From: Euonymus europaeus
Taxonomy: Eukaryota; Streptophyta; Magnoliopsida; Celastrales; Celastraceae
Direction of reading: 5' to 3'
NCBI GenBank assembly: GCA_963580455.1
Contig: OY756957.1
Coordinates: 28,736,501-28,800,500 of the forward strand
Length of the DNA stretch: 64,000 nt
Under the pieces are notes generated by a model. That model was not told the DNA's origin and searched no databases. It saw only the letters and a program-made list of their open reading frames with translations. Position 1 is the first letter of the stretch, and each line of letters starts with the position of its first letter. This document shows positions 35,990 to 47,960 of the stretch, piece after piece. A program made the translations under genes and the position numbers.

Positions 35990-38614
35990 TCAGGATTTCC
36001 AAGCCTTGTGAATTTTATTAGCGAGATATCTTGTGCCGTTAACACCACCCGTGGCTAGTAGACCAGACGCAGCCCAGCCTGCCTAGCACTTGAGACCATA
36101 ACGACTCGCCTCAGGACCTTCTGCATGGATTTTGAAGCTTCCTCCCTCGAATTGATCAGAACTTTATGTATAACTTTCCCTGCAGTTCAGTGTGACCAGA
36201 AAAGTAGGAATATAGTCCCTTTGGAGCACATACAGCATAATCAACCAAACAAAATTTTAGGCACTATACCATGGCATCTAGACTTTAGACAAAGACAATG
36301 AAGATAATGTGTGCCGGCGGTATAGTGATCAAACTCAAAACTAGGATATTATGCAGTCCATTTATCTCTTATGCACAAGTAAAAAAAGTTCCTACCAGAT
36401 TCATCTAGAATTTTGTTATCGCCTAACTCTATTGCCATTCTGCTTCTGATCGTTGAACCAAGAGAAGAAACATGCAAATGGGGCCGAAGATAAGCTGCAA
36501 TCCTGGTCATGAGAAACAGCAATACATTAGCAAATTTGAAGCTAGGTTCAATGTTATTAGATTAAAAAGCTGTTCAATGACTTTCCGCATAGATATAAAT
36601 CTGTTGTAGGGTGTTAAGTGTCTTCCCAGTAATATTAAATATGAAATTTCCGCCCACAAGTGTTTGCAAACTAATTTTACATATCGCTATGCCGCTATCC
36701 AAGTAAAAGTATGGTGTTGAGGATATCAATATACCTGAGAGATGTTTCCCCGTACACCAGATGATGAGAATCTCAATAACTCTTCTCTCATATTCTTCAA
36801 GAAAAGGCTTATATAATGACTGGAACAAATCAAATTGCCCTTGTACAATCTTCTTCACCTGTTCCAAACGTATTTGAACAAGAGAAACTCTGTAAGACAA
36901 TGCTGTTGGCTATTTCACTAATGGTTGGCCTACAATTTAAGCTGCCAAACAATGTCATGTGTATATCATAGGAAAAAGTGATTTATATTGAAAAAAGAGA
37001 GGGGGAGGAATAGTTGAAATGAAAAAAAAAACAGACTGTAGGAGAATTTGAGAATTGCAGGAATTCAAGGTTCAAATAACATAGGCATAGCTTGGCTGCA
37101 TCTAACATGTACCTTCTCAGATTACTTACAATTGGCTATAATTTTTTTGTTTCAAAAAAAAAGATACGTAAACTCTTTTCATAATAAAAATCAGGAAAAA
37201 AGATTTCTATCCAAAAAACCTGGAAAAAAAACATTCAATTGTAATGAAAGGGATTTATGTAAGGTTTGATAGAGTTATACCTTGTTTTTGTCTTCAGCAA
37301 AAAGCATACGCAAGTCACCCATGTAAGAAAGACTGCATATTTTTGCATACTAGTCTTCCTACATGATCATAGAGAATATCATCAATTCTATCAATTAAAT
37401 AAGCATTGAGCGGTGAAACAGAAGTAAACCTCAGTGAATTGGAATGGCAAAAAAAGGAGAGCTGGAGAGACAGCAGCCTTCAAATTTACTGAGTTTACTT
37501 CTCCAATGTCCAAATTATCTACAAGGATTTGAACCTGCACAGAATGATTTTTAAATGGATGAGAGATTCGCAAGGGCAGGTACCATTTCTGTGAATAGTG
37601 TGACATCATTAAAGGAAAAGAGTGAATAGAAGTAGAGGTACAGTAAACCAGCTAAACTGTACAAGTTCCTCAATCGGAGAACTAATTAACTGAAGTGTCC
37701 TTTTACCCTCCTTTAGTATCTGTTTTTTTTTTGGTTATTTACAAAATTAATGAGAGGTGCATGCTCCAATGCTTACAAATGCAAACATGAAGATAGACAA
37801 GCAGAAGGCGTACTGGTTTTTGTAAACGACCACTCAAGTAAAACCTGTTCCAAGTCAGTACATCTCCAATTAGATCATCCATCCTGACAATCCCATACTT
37901 GAACGTCTGTCACATGTAAAGCAGTAGTGAGGCAGAATAATTTTTTTGGTTGTATCATAATGTTGATCCAAGAATGACATGCTGAATTGCAATAAGTTGA
38001 AAATGGCAGAAAGGGCACCAAAACCCCTTTTATGTTCTCATTACTGGACAGCAGTCCTATACCTTGCCATTCCGAGTAACAAAAGGGTTGAAGTGCACTC
38101 CAACACCGATCTCTTCAGCAACTTCAGTAATCTAACGCAAAATGATGAAATTAAAGAATAAGAAACATACATATAATAAACAAGAGAGAGAAGAAGACAG
38201 AGTGAGATTGGCACTAGTTTTGCCCCGCCAAGCTGCACCATCCATGAGGCATAGTGGGTTCTATTCAAATTAAGATTCTGGCTCAAATAAGAAGAGAAAC
38301 AGAATCAGATATGATGATATGCATTTATGACAGCAGACAAGATATGAGTTACAACATAAATCTTACATCAGAATGCATGGGATCTGCTACACCAAGAATG
38401 AAATCTACCATGGACGACTGCACCCAAATTTCAGAACTTTATGATAAGAACAATACTCTCATGAAAGATATTGAAAAGACTAAATAAATGAGATGTGTGC
38501 ATAAACCTTATCATGGTTGTTTGGATGGAGAGCAGAGCCAAATACACAGCAGAACTCTACGGGAGGTAATTCTTTGATAAAACTTTCGAGCTCGGCTTTG
38601 CTCTCACTCTCCAT
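35990..38614 (-). pseudogene. TAM41: Mitochondrial CDP-diacylglycerol synthase TAM41, disabled copy
   Basis: TAM41 makes CDP-diacylglycerol in mitochondria for cardiolipin synthesis. Ten exons with good splice sites are recognisable: 38614-38507 (ELPPVEFCCVFGSALHPNN), 38417-38367 (MVDFILGVADP), 38277-38215, 38131-38063 (GVGVHFNPF), 37906-37814, 37534-37430, 37358-37281, 36858-36735, 36494-36396 and about 36187-35990. Exon 7 reads ED-stop-YAKICSLSYMGDLRM; the family has Leu where TAG stands (37350-37352). The last exon has a 5-bp tandem duplication (CAGCCCAGCC, 36070-36079) that shifts the frame inside SARQA.SGLLA. Exons 8-9 cannot be read in one frame that keeps all family motifs, so further small indels are likely. 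Translation would stop after about 165 residues. A sequencing or assembly error cannot be excluded, but several independent lesions make a pseudogene more likely. Confidence 0.75.
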
Positions 38615-40055
38615 AATGAAACCATCAATTTCAAGAACACAAGAAGCAGTGTCAATGAACTTTAGCTTCTCAAGAGAAATTCGTCGAACACTTAGTTTAG
38701 ATGGAGAATTGTTTAACTCTTGAACCCGGACACAGAAAACTGTTCCAGTGTTTTGTTTTAATACATGTACCACAATTTTCAAGAGTCCTACACCGCTGGA
38801 TGGAGAGTGTGAAACATCTCCCAATCAGATTGCATGAACTCTCCTAGGAACACACGGTTGTATGAAACCATAGCTATCTGAATGTTGTAGGAAGTAGGAT
38901 CACGTAAAAAGAAATCATCCGATGCTCTCACTACCGCCTTCTGCTTCGAACTGTCCAATGGACCAAACCACGTTAGACAAAAACTCTAAAAATTGAAAAA
39001 CAAATAATCATAATAATAATTTGAGGGAGGAGGGAGGAGGGAGGAGAGGTACCAATAGCGAAAGACAGTTCCTTTTTTACAAAAAGGGTGTGGGGAACTC
39101 CAATTTGATTACCAAGAGGGGTTGTTGGCTAAGGCGGTTGTTCCTCTTGAGGGGGAAGTCTTCTTTCAGACCTTCAAACATTTTGGATTTCTCTCAATTT
39201 GATCTTCGAATTTTTTTCGTCTCAAGTTGATAATCGATTTTTCTATTTATTAAACTAAATATTCAATCAATTTTTCTTGATTTCGATAAGTTTTTGTGCT
39301 AAAATGGCAGATGGAAAAAAAAAACTCAGAAAGTTTGAGGTCATGTGTCCAGCTAGATAAACAGTAACGAGCATCCGTCATGTCAGTACAAAAACTGATC
39401 GAGTGATCAATTTGAAGTAATAATATTTTTCATCATCAATTCGAGATAAAAAAATCTTTTAATGATCTAATTGGAAAATCTAAAATTCAAAATTAAAGAG
39501 AACTTACCATCCTCTTAAGCCTCGACTCGAAGGACATCAGACCCATAGACCGGGCCTGAAGTATGATCAGCTCTTATAAACATATTAAAAAAAAGTAAAA
39601 ATGTATCATTAGAATTGAATGTGTATATTTTTTGCATGAAAGACCAGAAAATAATTTCTCAACTTATCTATTTCCTGTGCTTTCTTGCCTAAAAAGTTTA
39701 TCAAAGACTGGACCTAACATGGAGTGATGTAGAGTTAGGTTTTCAGCTTTTTTGACAGAAAACTACAAATCTGATACAGCCAACTTAACAGTTCACAGTT
39801 ATGCATCACACCATAAAGGAAAAGAGAAGAAAGGAAGAAAAAAAAAACTCATTCAATTATTTTCCAGTTTAATCTCAATAACAATGTCAGTCTTTGCCCC
39901 ACAAAAAAACCACTTGAATCTGCCAAATTTCATAATGTATTGCATATCAAAGGCAGGGAAGACACCCTTGTTATGAAAACCAAATTTTTTCAATCACAAA
40001 AGGATAGGGGAATAGATAATCATGACAAATATCAGCAGCTTCTGCAAAGCCGTGC
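38615..40055. other. Intergenic
   Basis: Region upstream of the TAM41 relic and 3' flank of the HAD gene. It has a GGAGGA-type purine repeat at about 39024-39050. No coding exon was recognised. Confidence 0.5.
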
Positions 40056-41350
40056 CTATAGGTCTGTTGTCAACTTCTCGGAACTAAGCAGATCCTGTAC
40101 TGCCACCAAGTCAGGAAGCACAATTGCACCAGATTTTACCCACTCCTTGGCATCAGGAGTCTTAAATCTGTCCAGTAGTAATGCATGCATTCCAACACTC
40201 TTTGCTGGCACGTAATCTTTGCGCATACTGTCTCCGATGTGCAGAGCTTCTTCCGGTGCAATATTTCCAGCCCTCTCAAGCGCAATCTGATAAATTTTTG
40301 GTTCTGGTTTCTCGACACCTTCAAGGCCAGAGAAGACACCAAAGTCCCATTCGGATCCCTGATTTTATCAGAGAGAGAGAGTGAGACTATGTCAGTATGT
40401 CCTTATGCTAGCCAATCCAAACATAAATACATGCGTACATACATTTAAAGGGCAGCAATGTTGTAATGTTTCCCAGTTACAGACTCATTAGTCTGAAACT
40501 GTGGTCACCCATTCGGATCAAGCAAACAAAGCATAATAGTACAGTACTGCAATGAACAAGTATTACAGTTCGTAGAAATCAGTCATGTACCTGATTTAAG
40601 CCCAGGGCAGGGAGAATCACATCCTGGTAACGATATTCGGCATTGCTAATGAGGCCAACCGTAAGACCTTTTTCACGTGCCCATCTCAGAAATGGCCAGG
40701 AGTCTTGGAAGACACGGTAAGGAGCTGATGACCCAAAGGATGCATATATGCGTCGAAACACCTTCTCAAATGTCTCTTCGTCGTAATCATATCCAGCCTG
40801 CCAGAAAACAAACACAATTTATCAAAACATTGCTTCAATGGAATCAAGGTAAACATCGATAGCCCAAAACATCTCAGTCATGGCCTTTGCTATCACTGAA
40901 AACTACATAGCCACAAGGAGGCCACTCTTGCCATATTAAAAAGTTGAAAACATGTGAATCATTGAAATAGTTCTTGTCTCCTCAAAGACATAAAGAACTG
41001 ATCAACACAACGTGACATGCAATGATAAGTGAGGTATTCCTGCTAAAGTAACACCAGGACCAAAGATCATAAAACCGAGTCATATATCTCACCCTGACAA
41101 AGGAATTTCTCACACATGTCTTCCACCAGACAATGTTAGGCATCTTAGCTGCATGCCCAAAACAAGGATATTCTCTCGCCATTTCTGTGTAAGCAAATTT
41201 AAAGCCCTCATGCACACGCTTATAATCAGGGCAAGGTAGACCAACAGATTTTGCCGCCATGCAATAGTAGTCACCGAGATCCCCTTTGTAAGCTATTAGT
41301 GTACCAGTAACATCAACAGTGATACAGCGTAGTTTAGACAGCAAAGACAT
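40056..41350 (-). CDS. HAD-superfamily hydrolase (HDHD3-like)
   Basis: Three exons, 41350-41093, 40797-40591 and 40358-40056, join in phase 0 to give 255 residues. The HAD motifs are present. Motif I is VDVTGTL, with nucleophile Asp13; the second Asp of classical phosphatases is Thr15. Motif II is GLISNAEY, motif III is EKPEPKIY (Lys about 172), and motif IV is HIGDSMRKD (Asp about 198 and 203). A helical cap (YDYDEETFEKVFRRIYASFG) lies between motifs I and II, as in HDHD3-like proteins. The substrate is unknown. No targeting peptide is obvious. From memory it resembles the Arabidopsis HAD protein At5g44730, consistent with the local synteny. A 5'UTR intron of about 1.4 kb is likely (41400-42813, donor CTGG/GTATGT, acceptor TTGGCAG), putting the first exon near 42814-43010. 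Confidence 0.88.
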
Positions 41351-41399
41351 TGCAAAAACTTTGCAGCAGATGTTTACACTGAACGAACTCCAAAATCTT

Positions 41400-42813
41400 C
41401 TGCCAAGAAAACTGAATTTCTACTTATCATAAATGAATCCCCACTCCCCAACAAATTATAACATCTTGGTTCAGCTTGTGTTTTTTACCGATTCAACTTG
41501 TCTGCATCCAATAATTTAAAGCACAATGAGGAACTCAATAGTATAGGTCCACTAACAGAATCAATAAAATTCACAAAACAGATAGTTCAGAAGAAAGTAC
41601 ACAACACATCCAATCATCGAATTATAAGAATCTCAATAACAGGATGGAGCTATTGCAAATGGTTGGGTTAATGGATCAAAAAGTCAGAATGCAGGTAAAT
41701 AAGAACTATTTTTTTGCAGCCTTGTGTGTCCATTAACACAAAATATGTCAAGAAAAGCTAATTTCATCACAGTTTATGTCAGATTGGCAAACAATAGTAT
41801 AGCCAAATTCCGAGCAACATGGGGTACATCTGACGGGGAACTAGCCGACATTTCAAATCACACATATTAAGATTTCTGAAATACATCAAGAGGTTAAGAT
41901 GATGAAAAGCATTGACTATACGCATCAACAAAGAACATGTTTAAAAATTAGGCAGCAAAATACCAACCAATCGACTAAGTTCTCTTCCTCTCATTCATTC
42001 CTGCTGCTTCTTCTTTTTGGCCTGGGAGAGGAAAAGCCATTTGAGGTAGCCTAAATGACATTATTCTCTTTTAGTCACAAAATGGCTAAACAATCAAAAT
42101 CACTATTAAGTAGGTAGATTCCATGGAGACAACCACATGGCCCCATATCACCATGACCATGAGGTCATGAGTTTAAATACCTCCTCCCCAAGCTTGTCTA
42201 CAAAGTATTTTCTTTTCTATGATACCACATTGAATTAGGAAGAAACCTAGAAACCTGATCCACTTTCATGTCTACAAGATTGCAAAACCTAGAGATTAAG
42301 TCAAATCAGTTGCACTTGCAGTTTGATGTGGAACTTAATCCCCCGATTAGATAAGCTCCCACTCATCAAGACCCTAGAAAAATCTTATCATCAATGCCTT
42401 CGACTAATTCAGCTCAGAAAAAATTAGAGATTTAACTAAAAAAGACACCTAATTTAATTAAAGAAATAGGCAATCAGAGAACTTCGATTGATACATGTGA
42501 TGATGAACTTTCAGTAAAATTTGCATAACCCAACCAAACTCTAGACTAATCCACCAAAAATTTTCTTCTTTCTTCATATATGGAACAAAGGAAACACAAA
42601 ATCCATGTCTAGTCAAGGAACTATTAAATAACCACAACGAAAGCAAACTTTTCAACATTAAAACGCATCAAAAATATAATCGGACAGAGTTTGACAGAGA
42701 AAAAAAAACATGGAAATGCAGCCCCAAAGCCAAAGTAAGATTCCATGTACAGATAGAAGGAATACAAGCCAAAATCCAAGGAACCCACGAAGAAAAACAA
42801 TTATATTACATAC
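41400..42813 (-). other. Probable 5'UTR intron of the HAD gene
   Basis: The acceptor TTTTCTTGGCAG ends at 41400 and the donor GTATGT begins at 42813. No coding exon or RNA gene was recognised inside. Proposed from splice consensus only. Confidence 0.5.
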
Positions 42814-43010
42814 CCAGAAGCTCAGACGAAAGAGAAGCAAATTTGCTTCGACGAAATCGCCATTCTTTTTCCTTCGAAGTGTTGAAGGTTCTTTCTTTCG
42901 ACTTCAGCTTCTGCTTCTGGCTCCGTTTACGAGACTGGGACAACCGAAGACCGAACCTGAAAGTTCCATATATATAGATGGATAGATATAGATAGAAAAC
43001 GGGTGACACA

Positions 43011-45046
43011 GAGAACTAGGGAGCCAGAGGAGTCTTCTTCAAGTTCCCTGTTTTTCAAAAACAATTTTTGGTATTCCTGTTTTTATTAGTCCCTGGCTCT
43101 CTAATTCTCTTTTTTATTTGTTATCTCCTACTTAATAAATATATTATTATATATAATTTATTTCCCTCTAATTATCATCCCCATCCAAAATTTCCACCCT
43201 TTTTCTTTTCCTCGAGTAAAATATCCCCATTTCATTCCACGCACTTGCATATATTTTTATATTTGAATCAGATTCAATGGCATACTATCCATACTTCTAC
43301 ATTTTTAATTATCCATCCATTTTGGGTCAATTTTTTTCTCCCTTATGACTAGGAATTATGAGCTTTTGGCTTGTTTTGTTTTGGTTTTGGGTCAGTTTAT
43401 TAGATATGTATTATATTCAATTGAGGCTATATATAATTTATTTTTTTCTAACATAAATTTGGAAGCTTGTTAAATGTTAAACTTTATTACATAATGTGGT
43501 TGGTGGGAATGTTCAAATTTTTAAAAATTATACAAAATATTTAGGGATGGAATATCCACTTCATATTTGGTAGAAATTAGTAGTAGATTACATTACATTA
43601 ATAAGTAATCATGTACTAATTTAATATAGACTTGCCAAGCATGCAATCCGGAAAGAATTAACCACAACCACCTAGAACAAAAACCAATGAGAGGGTGAAC
43701 GCAAGCTTTTGACATAAACGGTAAAAAACTAGAAACGACAAACCGACAAAACAGAAATGATACCGATCTTGGGAAGAAAAAAAAACTATGGACGCTAGCC
43801 TGTGGTTTTCACGTGCAAAGTTCTAAAACAGCGACTGAGGTTTTGCACCAAAATTTGTTTTTTGGGCTTTTCCACTTGTTTTTGTTTTGTGCATTTCATG
43901 GGCCGAAACCATAGGCCCATAAACTTCTCCTGATATGTAAACTTGGCCCAATTTTTAACTACTGATGTCTCTGACTCTGCCCACCAGAGTATGATACTCA
44001 GCCCATTCAGACCAATTGAGTTGATGAGTTGAGCCGACTAGTTTCAGTTTCAGCAATCGACCTTCCAGCATTTGTGGATTCTTTTCTTCTCACAGAAATC
44101 GGTGGCTAAAGATAAAGATATTTCATTGTTCGAGCCATCGAAATGTATAGATGGGTTTGTTTTCCATCTTTTTATGTGATATGTTTGTTTTGTAAGAACG
44201 ACTGTGTCTCTTATAAGGTGGTATTGCTTGGATTCTTTAAATTCTGCCAGAAGGGACTGCTTGTGAAGCTCTCTGCTATGTTTTGCTTAAAAATTCCTAC
44301 TTTGAAATTCCCTAATTCCAAAATATTTGTTAATCACAAGAATCCCACATTTCTCCAACAAATAAGAATTGTCATCAATTCTGAAATTATTTTTGCAAAG
44401 AGGTGGTTAGGGTTACAGAAAATGAGAGTTTTTATGCAATCTGGCCAAGAAAATCCGAATGTATTGTATTTGCCACCCAAATCCAGCTTGATGTCCATTT
44501 TCTAGGACCAGGACTTTCACGTATATCCCAGACTTCAAGGAATCATTCTCAAGAGCCAATGAATAAAGCAGGTTTCCATGGCGAGGCATATGGAAAACGA
44601 GACGTACGCTCCTGTATCATGCAGAGAATGGAACACTAGAATAGAATATTAATATTATTTCCAAGGTCTCATATTTAAACAAAAATATATTAATATTATA
44701 ATAGTCTCAAACGTATTTAAGTTTCATTTAGAAAAAATTAGTTCAATAATATTCATTCATTAAAAAATTAATTCATTTAAACTATTATTTTTATAAAGAT
44801 CTCATTTTTTAAAATTCGTTCCAAATCTCTGACTCAGCATTGGATCCCTATAGTGAATTGAATAAAAAAGGGATGCCCCACCTAATCTTGGTTCAAAAAT
44901 CACAACATGCATGTCACATCGTGTTTTGAATTTATTCTTTTCTTTTTTTATTTTCCCAGAAATGAGCATCTTCTTTTGTTAAATATATAATTAAATTGAC
45001 TTAAATAAAATCCTTTTGATCGAAGACAGAGACGAATGAAAAACGC
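43011..45046. other. Long intergenic stretch before the coiled-coil cluster
   Basis: AT-rich DNA. Frames at 44143-44639 are open but have no recognisable family, signal or splice partners, so I leave them uncalled. An (AT)n run lies at about 45187-45202 just downstream. Confidence 0.5.
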
Positions 45047-45088
45047 ACGACACTCGCGCTTTCGAATAGTAGTTCGCGCGAGCTAGCG
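45047..45088 (+). promoter_or_regulatory. Bipartite CGCG element upstream of C1
   Basis: In gene sense the element is ACGACACTCGCG, a 17-base spacer, then GCGCGAGCTAGCG. The same two half-sites with a 16-base spacer occur in gene sense upstream of C2 (61820-61860), and in diverged form upstream of A2. CGCG is otherwise rare in this AT-rich DNA. CGCG boxes are known CAMTA-factor sites; the binder here is unknown. Confidence 0.5.
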
Positions 45089-45724
45089 TGATGAAATTAC
45101 GACACGAAAGCCAACTTCACAGAATCACAGTGACTATAATAATACTAATATTAATTCTTTGATAGACAAGCTTTATCAGTACTATACATATATATATATA
45201 TATTGTCCAGTTTGATAAAAAACATGTTCACTAATTGCAAGCTTAAGGTTACTACTTACTTAAGTTGCAATTGTTTGTATTTTTGGCTGCAATTTGTAAG
45301 AGATTGTATTTGAAAAACACTCAGGAGAATGCATATATTCTGGTTCGATGCGAAGGAGGCTCTTCCAGGTATATACATAACAGGGTGTGGTTGCCTGGTT
45401 GGTGGGTCAAGTCGTATTCAAAACACATGGTATCACACCGCACGATCATTCGCGAGTAGCTCGCGACAACTAAAGAAACATATTTAATTGGTGGCAGCTA
45501 CTTCGAGTCAAGTCTGGAGAGTTGTAATTCTCGTGAAGACTTTTCATTAGTCTTTTGAAGTCTGCTGTTCTTGAATTGTTTTTTTATCGTTATCACAATA
45601 ATCAGAAATGGTACATTTATGTAAGCTATAAGGATATATATATACACACACACAAGCTTGCCATTTCATCCTACCTCCACACCCCGTTCACACACACACA
45701 CAAAAAATCCTTATAAGAGTAGAA

Positions 45725-46482
45725 ATGAAATTTGCTCGAAAGAGGAGTTCGATAGCTACACAAAGGAGGAATCGGGTATATATGTAATTTTGTCATCTAA
45801 ATGTTTTGCATGCAATATTATTACTTGTCACATGCATGCATGCATACTCCTTATTTTCAATGTTCACAAGAACAATCATTCAAGGGGTTCAAACTAGTTG
45901 CCTAGTTAAGACGAACCCTAACTCGATTTAATTATTTCAACAAGTTTAAACATGGAATATCCTAAGTTACAATACTACTATTATCACTCGTTGATCATAT
46001 ATAATGAACATATTGCCACTGTTTGTAGCAGAAAAGAAAGAGCAATGATGGAAAACTGAAGGCACGCATACACCGTTTGAGGGCTGAAATGGTACAGATT
46101 GGGGAAGAGCAAAAGAGTATCAAAGAGGGACAAATGCATGTGAGAAACAAATGTGAACAGTTAAAGGCAGAACAAGAGCAACTCAAGAGGGAGACCAAGC
46201 TCATCTCACAGCAGAGCCTCAATATCCAACAGCGTCTCGTTCTAATATTCAAAATCTTCAAAGCAAAAGTTAACAACGATTTTGCAAACGCAGCTCAACT
46301 CACTCAGTCTCTCCGGTCGGTACATATAATCAAAATCATAATTTGATTTAGTTAAATATGACATTTGTTCATGCATGAGTGCATGATTAACGATAACAAC
46401 TTCTCCTTCTTTTTCTTCTTCTTCTTCTTCTTCTTCTTCTTGATGCAGTGATTTAATAGCAAATCAAAACGTGGGAAATTAA
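45725..46482 (+). CDS. Small coiled-coil protein (family C, copy C1)
   Basis: No known family recognised. Proposed exons are 45725-45775 (MKFARKRSSIATQRRNR), 46032-46315 and 46449-46482, giving 122 residues. The head is strongly basic. A long charged helix begins KLKARIHRLRAEMVQIGEEQ, continues with KSIKEGQ..., QLKRETKLISQQSLNIQQRL and ends NDFANAAQLTQSLR. The paralogue C2 (61140-61592, minus) shares this order of motifs (EM..IGEE.K.I..GQ, ETKL...QS..I..RL, DF..A..LTQ). The last intron is chosen because of its TTC-rich tract and GATGCAG acceptor; without it the frame stops at 46346. A partner-binding or microprotein-like role is possible but unproven. Confidence 0.6.
46408..46440 (+). repeat. 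TTC trinucleotide tract in the last intron of C1
   Basis: A (TTC)n/(CTT)n run directly upstream of the GATGCAG acceptor, acting as a long polypyrimidine tract. Its length is likely polymorphic. Confidence 0.8.
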
Positions 46483-47588
46483 GGGAGGTGTGTGATTATA
46501 ACTGGCTGCTGATGTTAGTAGTGAACATGGGAGGATGGAGATCAATACAAATCAAGATTCTACCCCCGCAGTCATTGCATCTGCCTGCAGCTTCGCATCT
46601 AAATCTCTGAATGTCAAACTTCAAAGCTTTGAATTTTATTTTCAGTGTCAACTCACGTTATTTGTGATGAAATTTCTTGTAAAATATGGTGTCCTTTTGT
46701 GTGTTTCTTTATTATCCTATAAATCTACTAAGTTTGGAAGCGAGAGGATTAATGATAAACTCTAGATATTTTCGAATCGGTATTTAATTATAGGTAAATG
46801 TTACGAATACCCCCTATGTTTTGCGTGATTTCTAGGTATCTCCTCTATAGTTTCAAGAGTTGAGAGAAATACTCATTGTACTTCAATTATTTTTTGTGAG
46901 GGCAATTCATCCATTTTATTTCATAGTTGATGACTTTATATGATTTTTATATTGAAAGATATGCATAAACATTATCTAAGGGTAAATTATACTTTTGGCT
47001 GTTAACATATGATCTGTATTATAATTTAGTCACTTGCGTTTCAAATATTTTAAATTAGTCATGGAATAATCGGAATTCTTTCACCCGCAAGTTTTGATGG
47101 TTTTCGATCGGTCAATGATCTAATGTGTTAGATAAAAGTCAATTATTCTGTTTTATAAACTAAAAAATGACTAACGTGTAATTTTTTATTTTTTTTAAGT
47201 AGAAATTGATGAACCTAAGATCTCAAGTGGCTAAACCTAAACGGGTAAATGCCTAAACTTGAATCTCATAGTGTCTCCCCCCATCTGATCACTGTCTCTC
47301 ATCGCCTTTCCCCCGTCTCATCGCCTCTCACTATCTCTCCTTCTTGGAGAATGTCGATCATCAAATGCTTTGTTGATTTGCAGTTTTCTTTTTCTCTCTT
47401 TCTTCAAATGAGCACCCAAATCACGAATCGTGCTTCTATTTGTTGATAACTCGAATTGTGCTTCTATTAATTTGCTTTGTTTGTGTCAATTACAAGTATG
47501 AATTTATTAGGTGTCAATTTTGACTTGTGATATTGTGTATTTAATAGTTAAAAACGGTAATATATATTATCAAATTTATTTTCGTTTA
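46483..47588. other. Intergenic, C1 3' flank
   Basis: No gene recognised; AT-rich DNA with scattered short open frames that are not supported. Confidence 0.5.
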
Positions 47589-47960
47589 TGTAAAGAATCC
47601 CACATCGATAGATGTGGGGTTCAAAGTGCCCTTTATAAGGACTAGAACTTACCTTCTACAAGTCTTTTCCTAACCCAAGTGAGTTGGGCTTTGCCCATGA
47701 ATTTTGGCCTACTCCACTTGTTGGGTTGGGTCTGTGGTATAACTCAGTCCATAAGTGCGGCTGCGGTATAACTCAGCCCACAACCCATAAGTGCGGGAGA
47801 GTGTAAAGAATCTCACATACAATCAATACCTTTTCCTAGCCCAAGTGAGTTGGGCTTTGCCTGTGGGTTTCGATCCTTAGTAGCTGGGCTAAGGAGGGAC
47901 AAAGTCATGCAGCCCCGATGTATTCTCAGTAACCGGACAACCCAAAGCAGACAATATTAT
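47589..47960. mobile_element. TRIM/LTR-like repeat with two TGTAAAGAATC starts
   Basis: TGTAAAGAATCCCACATCG at 47589 and TGTAAAGAATCTCACATAC at 47802 begin two related segments. Each segment also carries CCTTTTCCTARCCCAAGTGAGTTGGGCTTTGCC-type sequence (47666 on and 47830 on), the second with a deletion of about 47 bases between landmarks. The CCCACATCG motif is shared with the solo LTR at 30662 and forms a small hairpin with GATGTGGGG. No coding domain or certain end was found. Confidence 0.55.

Noticed and set aside
38615..38824. 70-codon N-terminal extension of the TAM41 relic
   Set aside because: Family proteins begin close to ELPPVEF; the extension has no similarity and is probably leader sequence that happens to be open.
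44143..44639. Overlapping open frames of 120 and 78 codons
   Set aside because: No recognisable family, targeting signal, or splice sites joining the two frames; composition is like the surrounding intergenic DNA.
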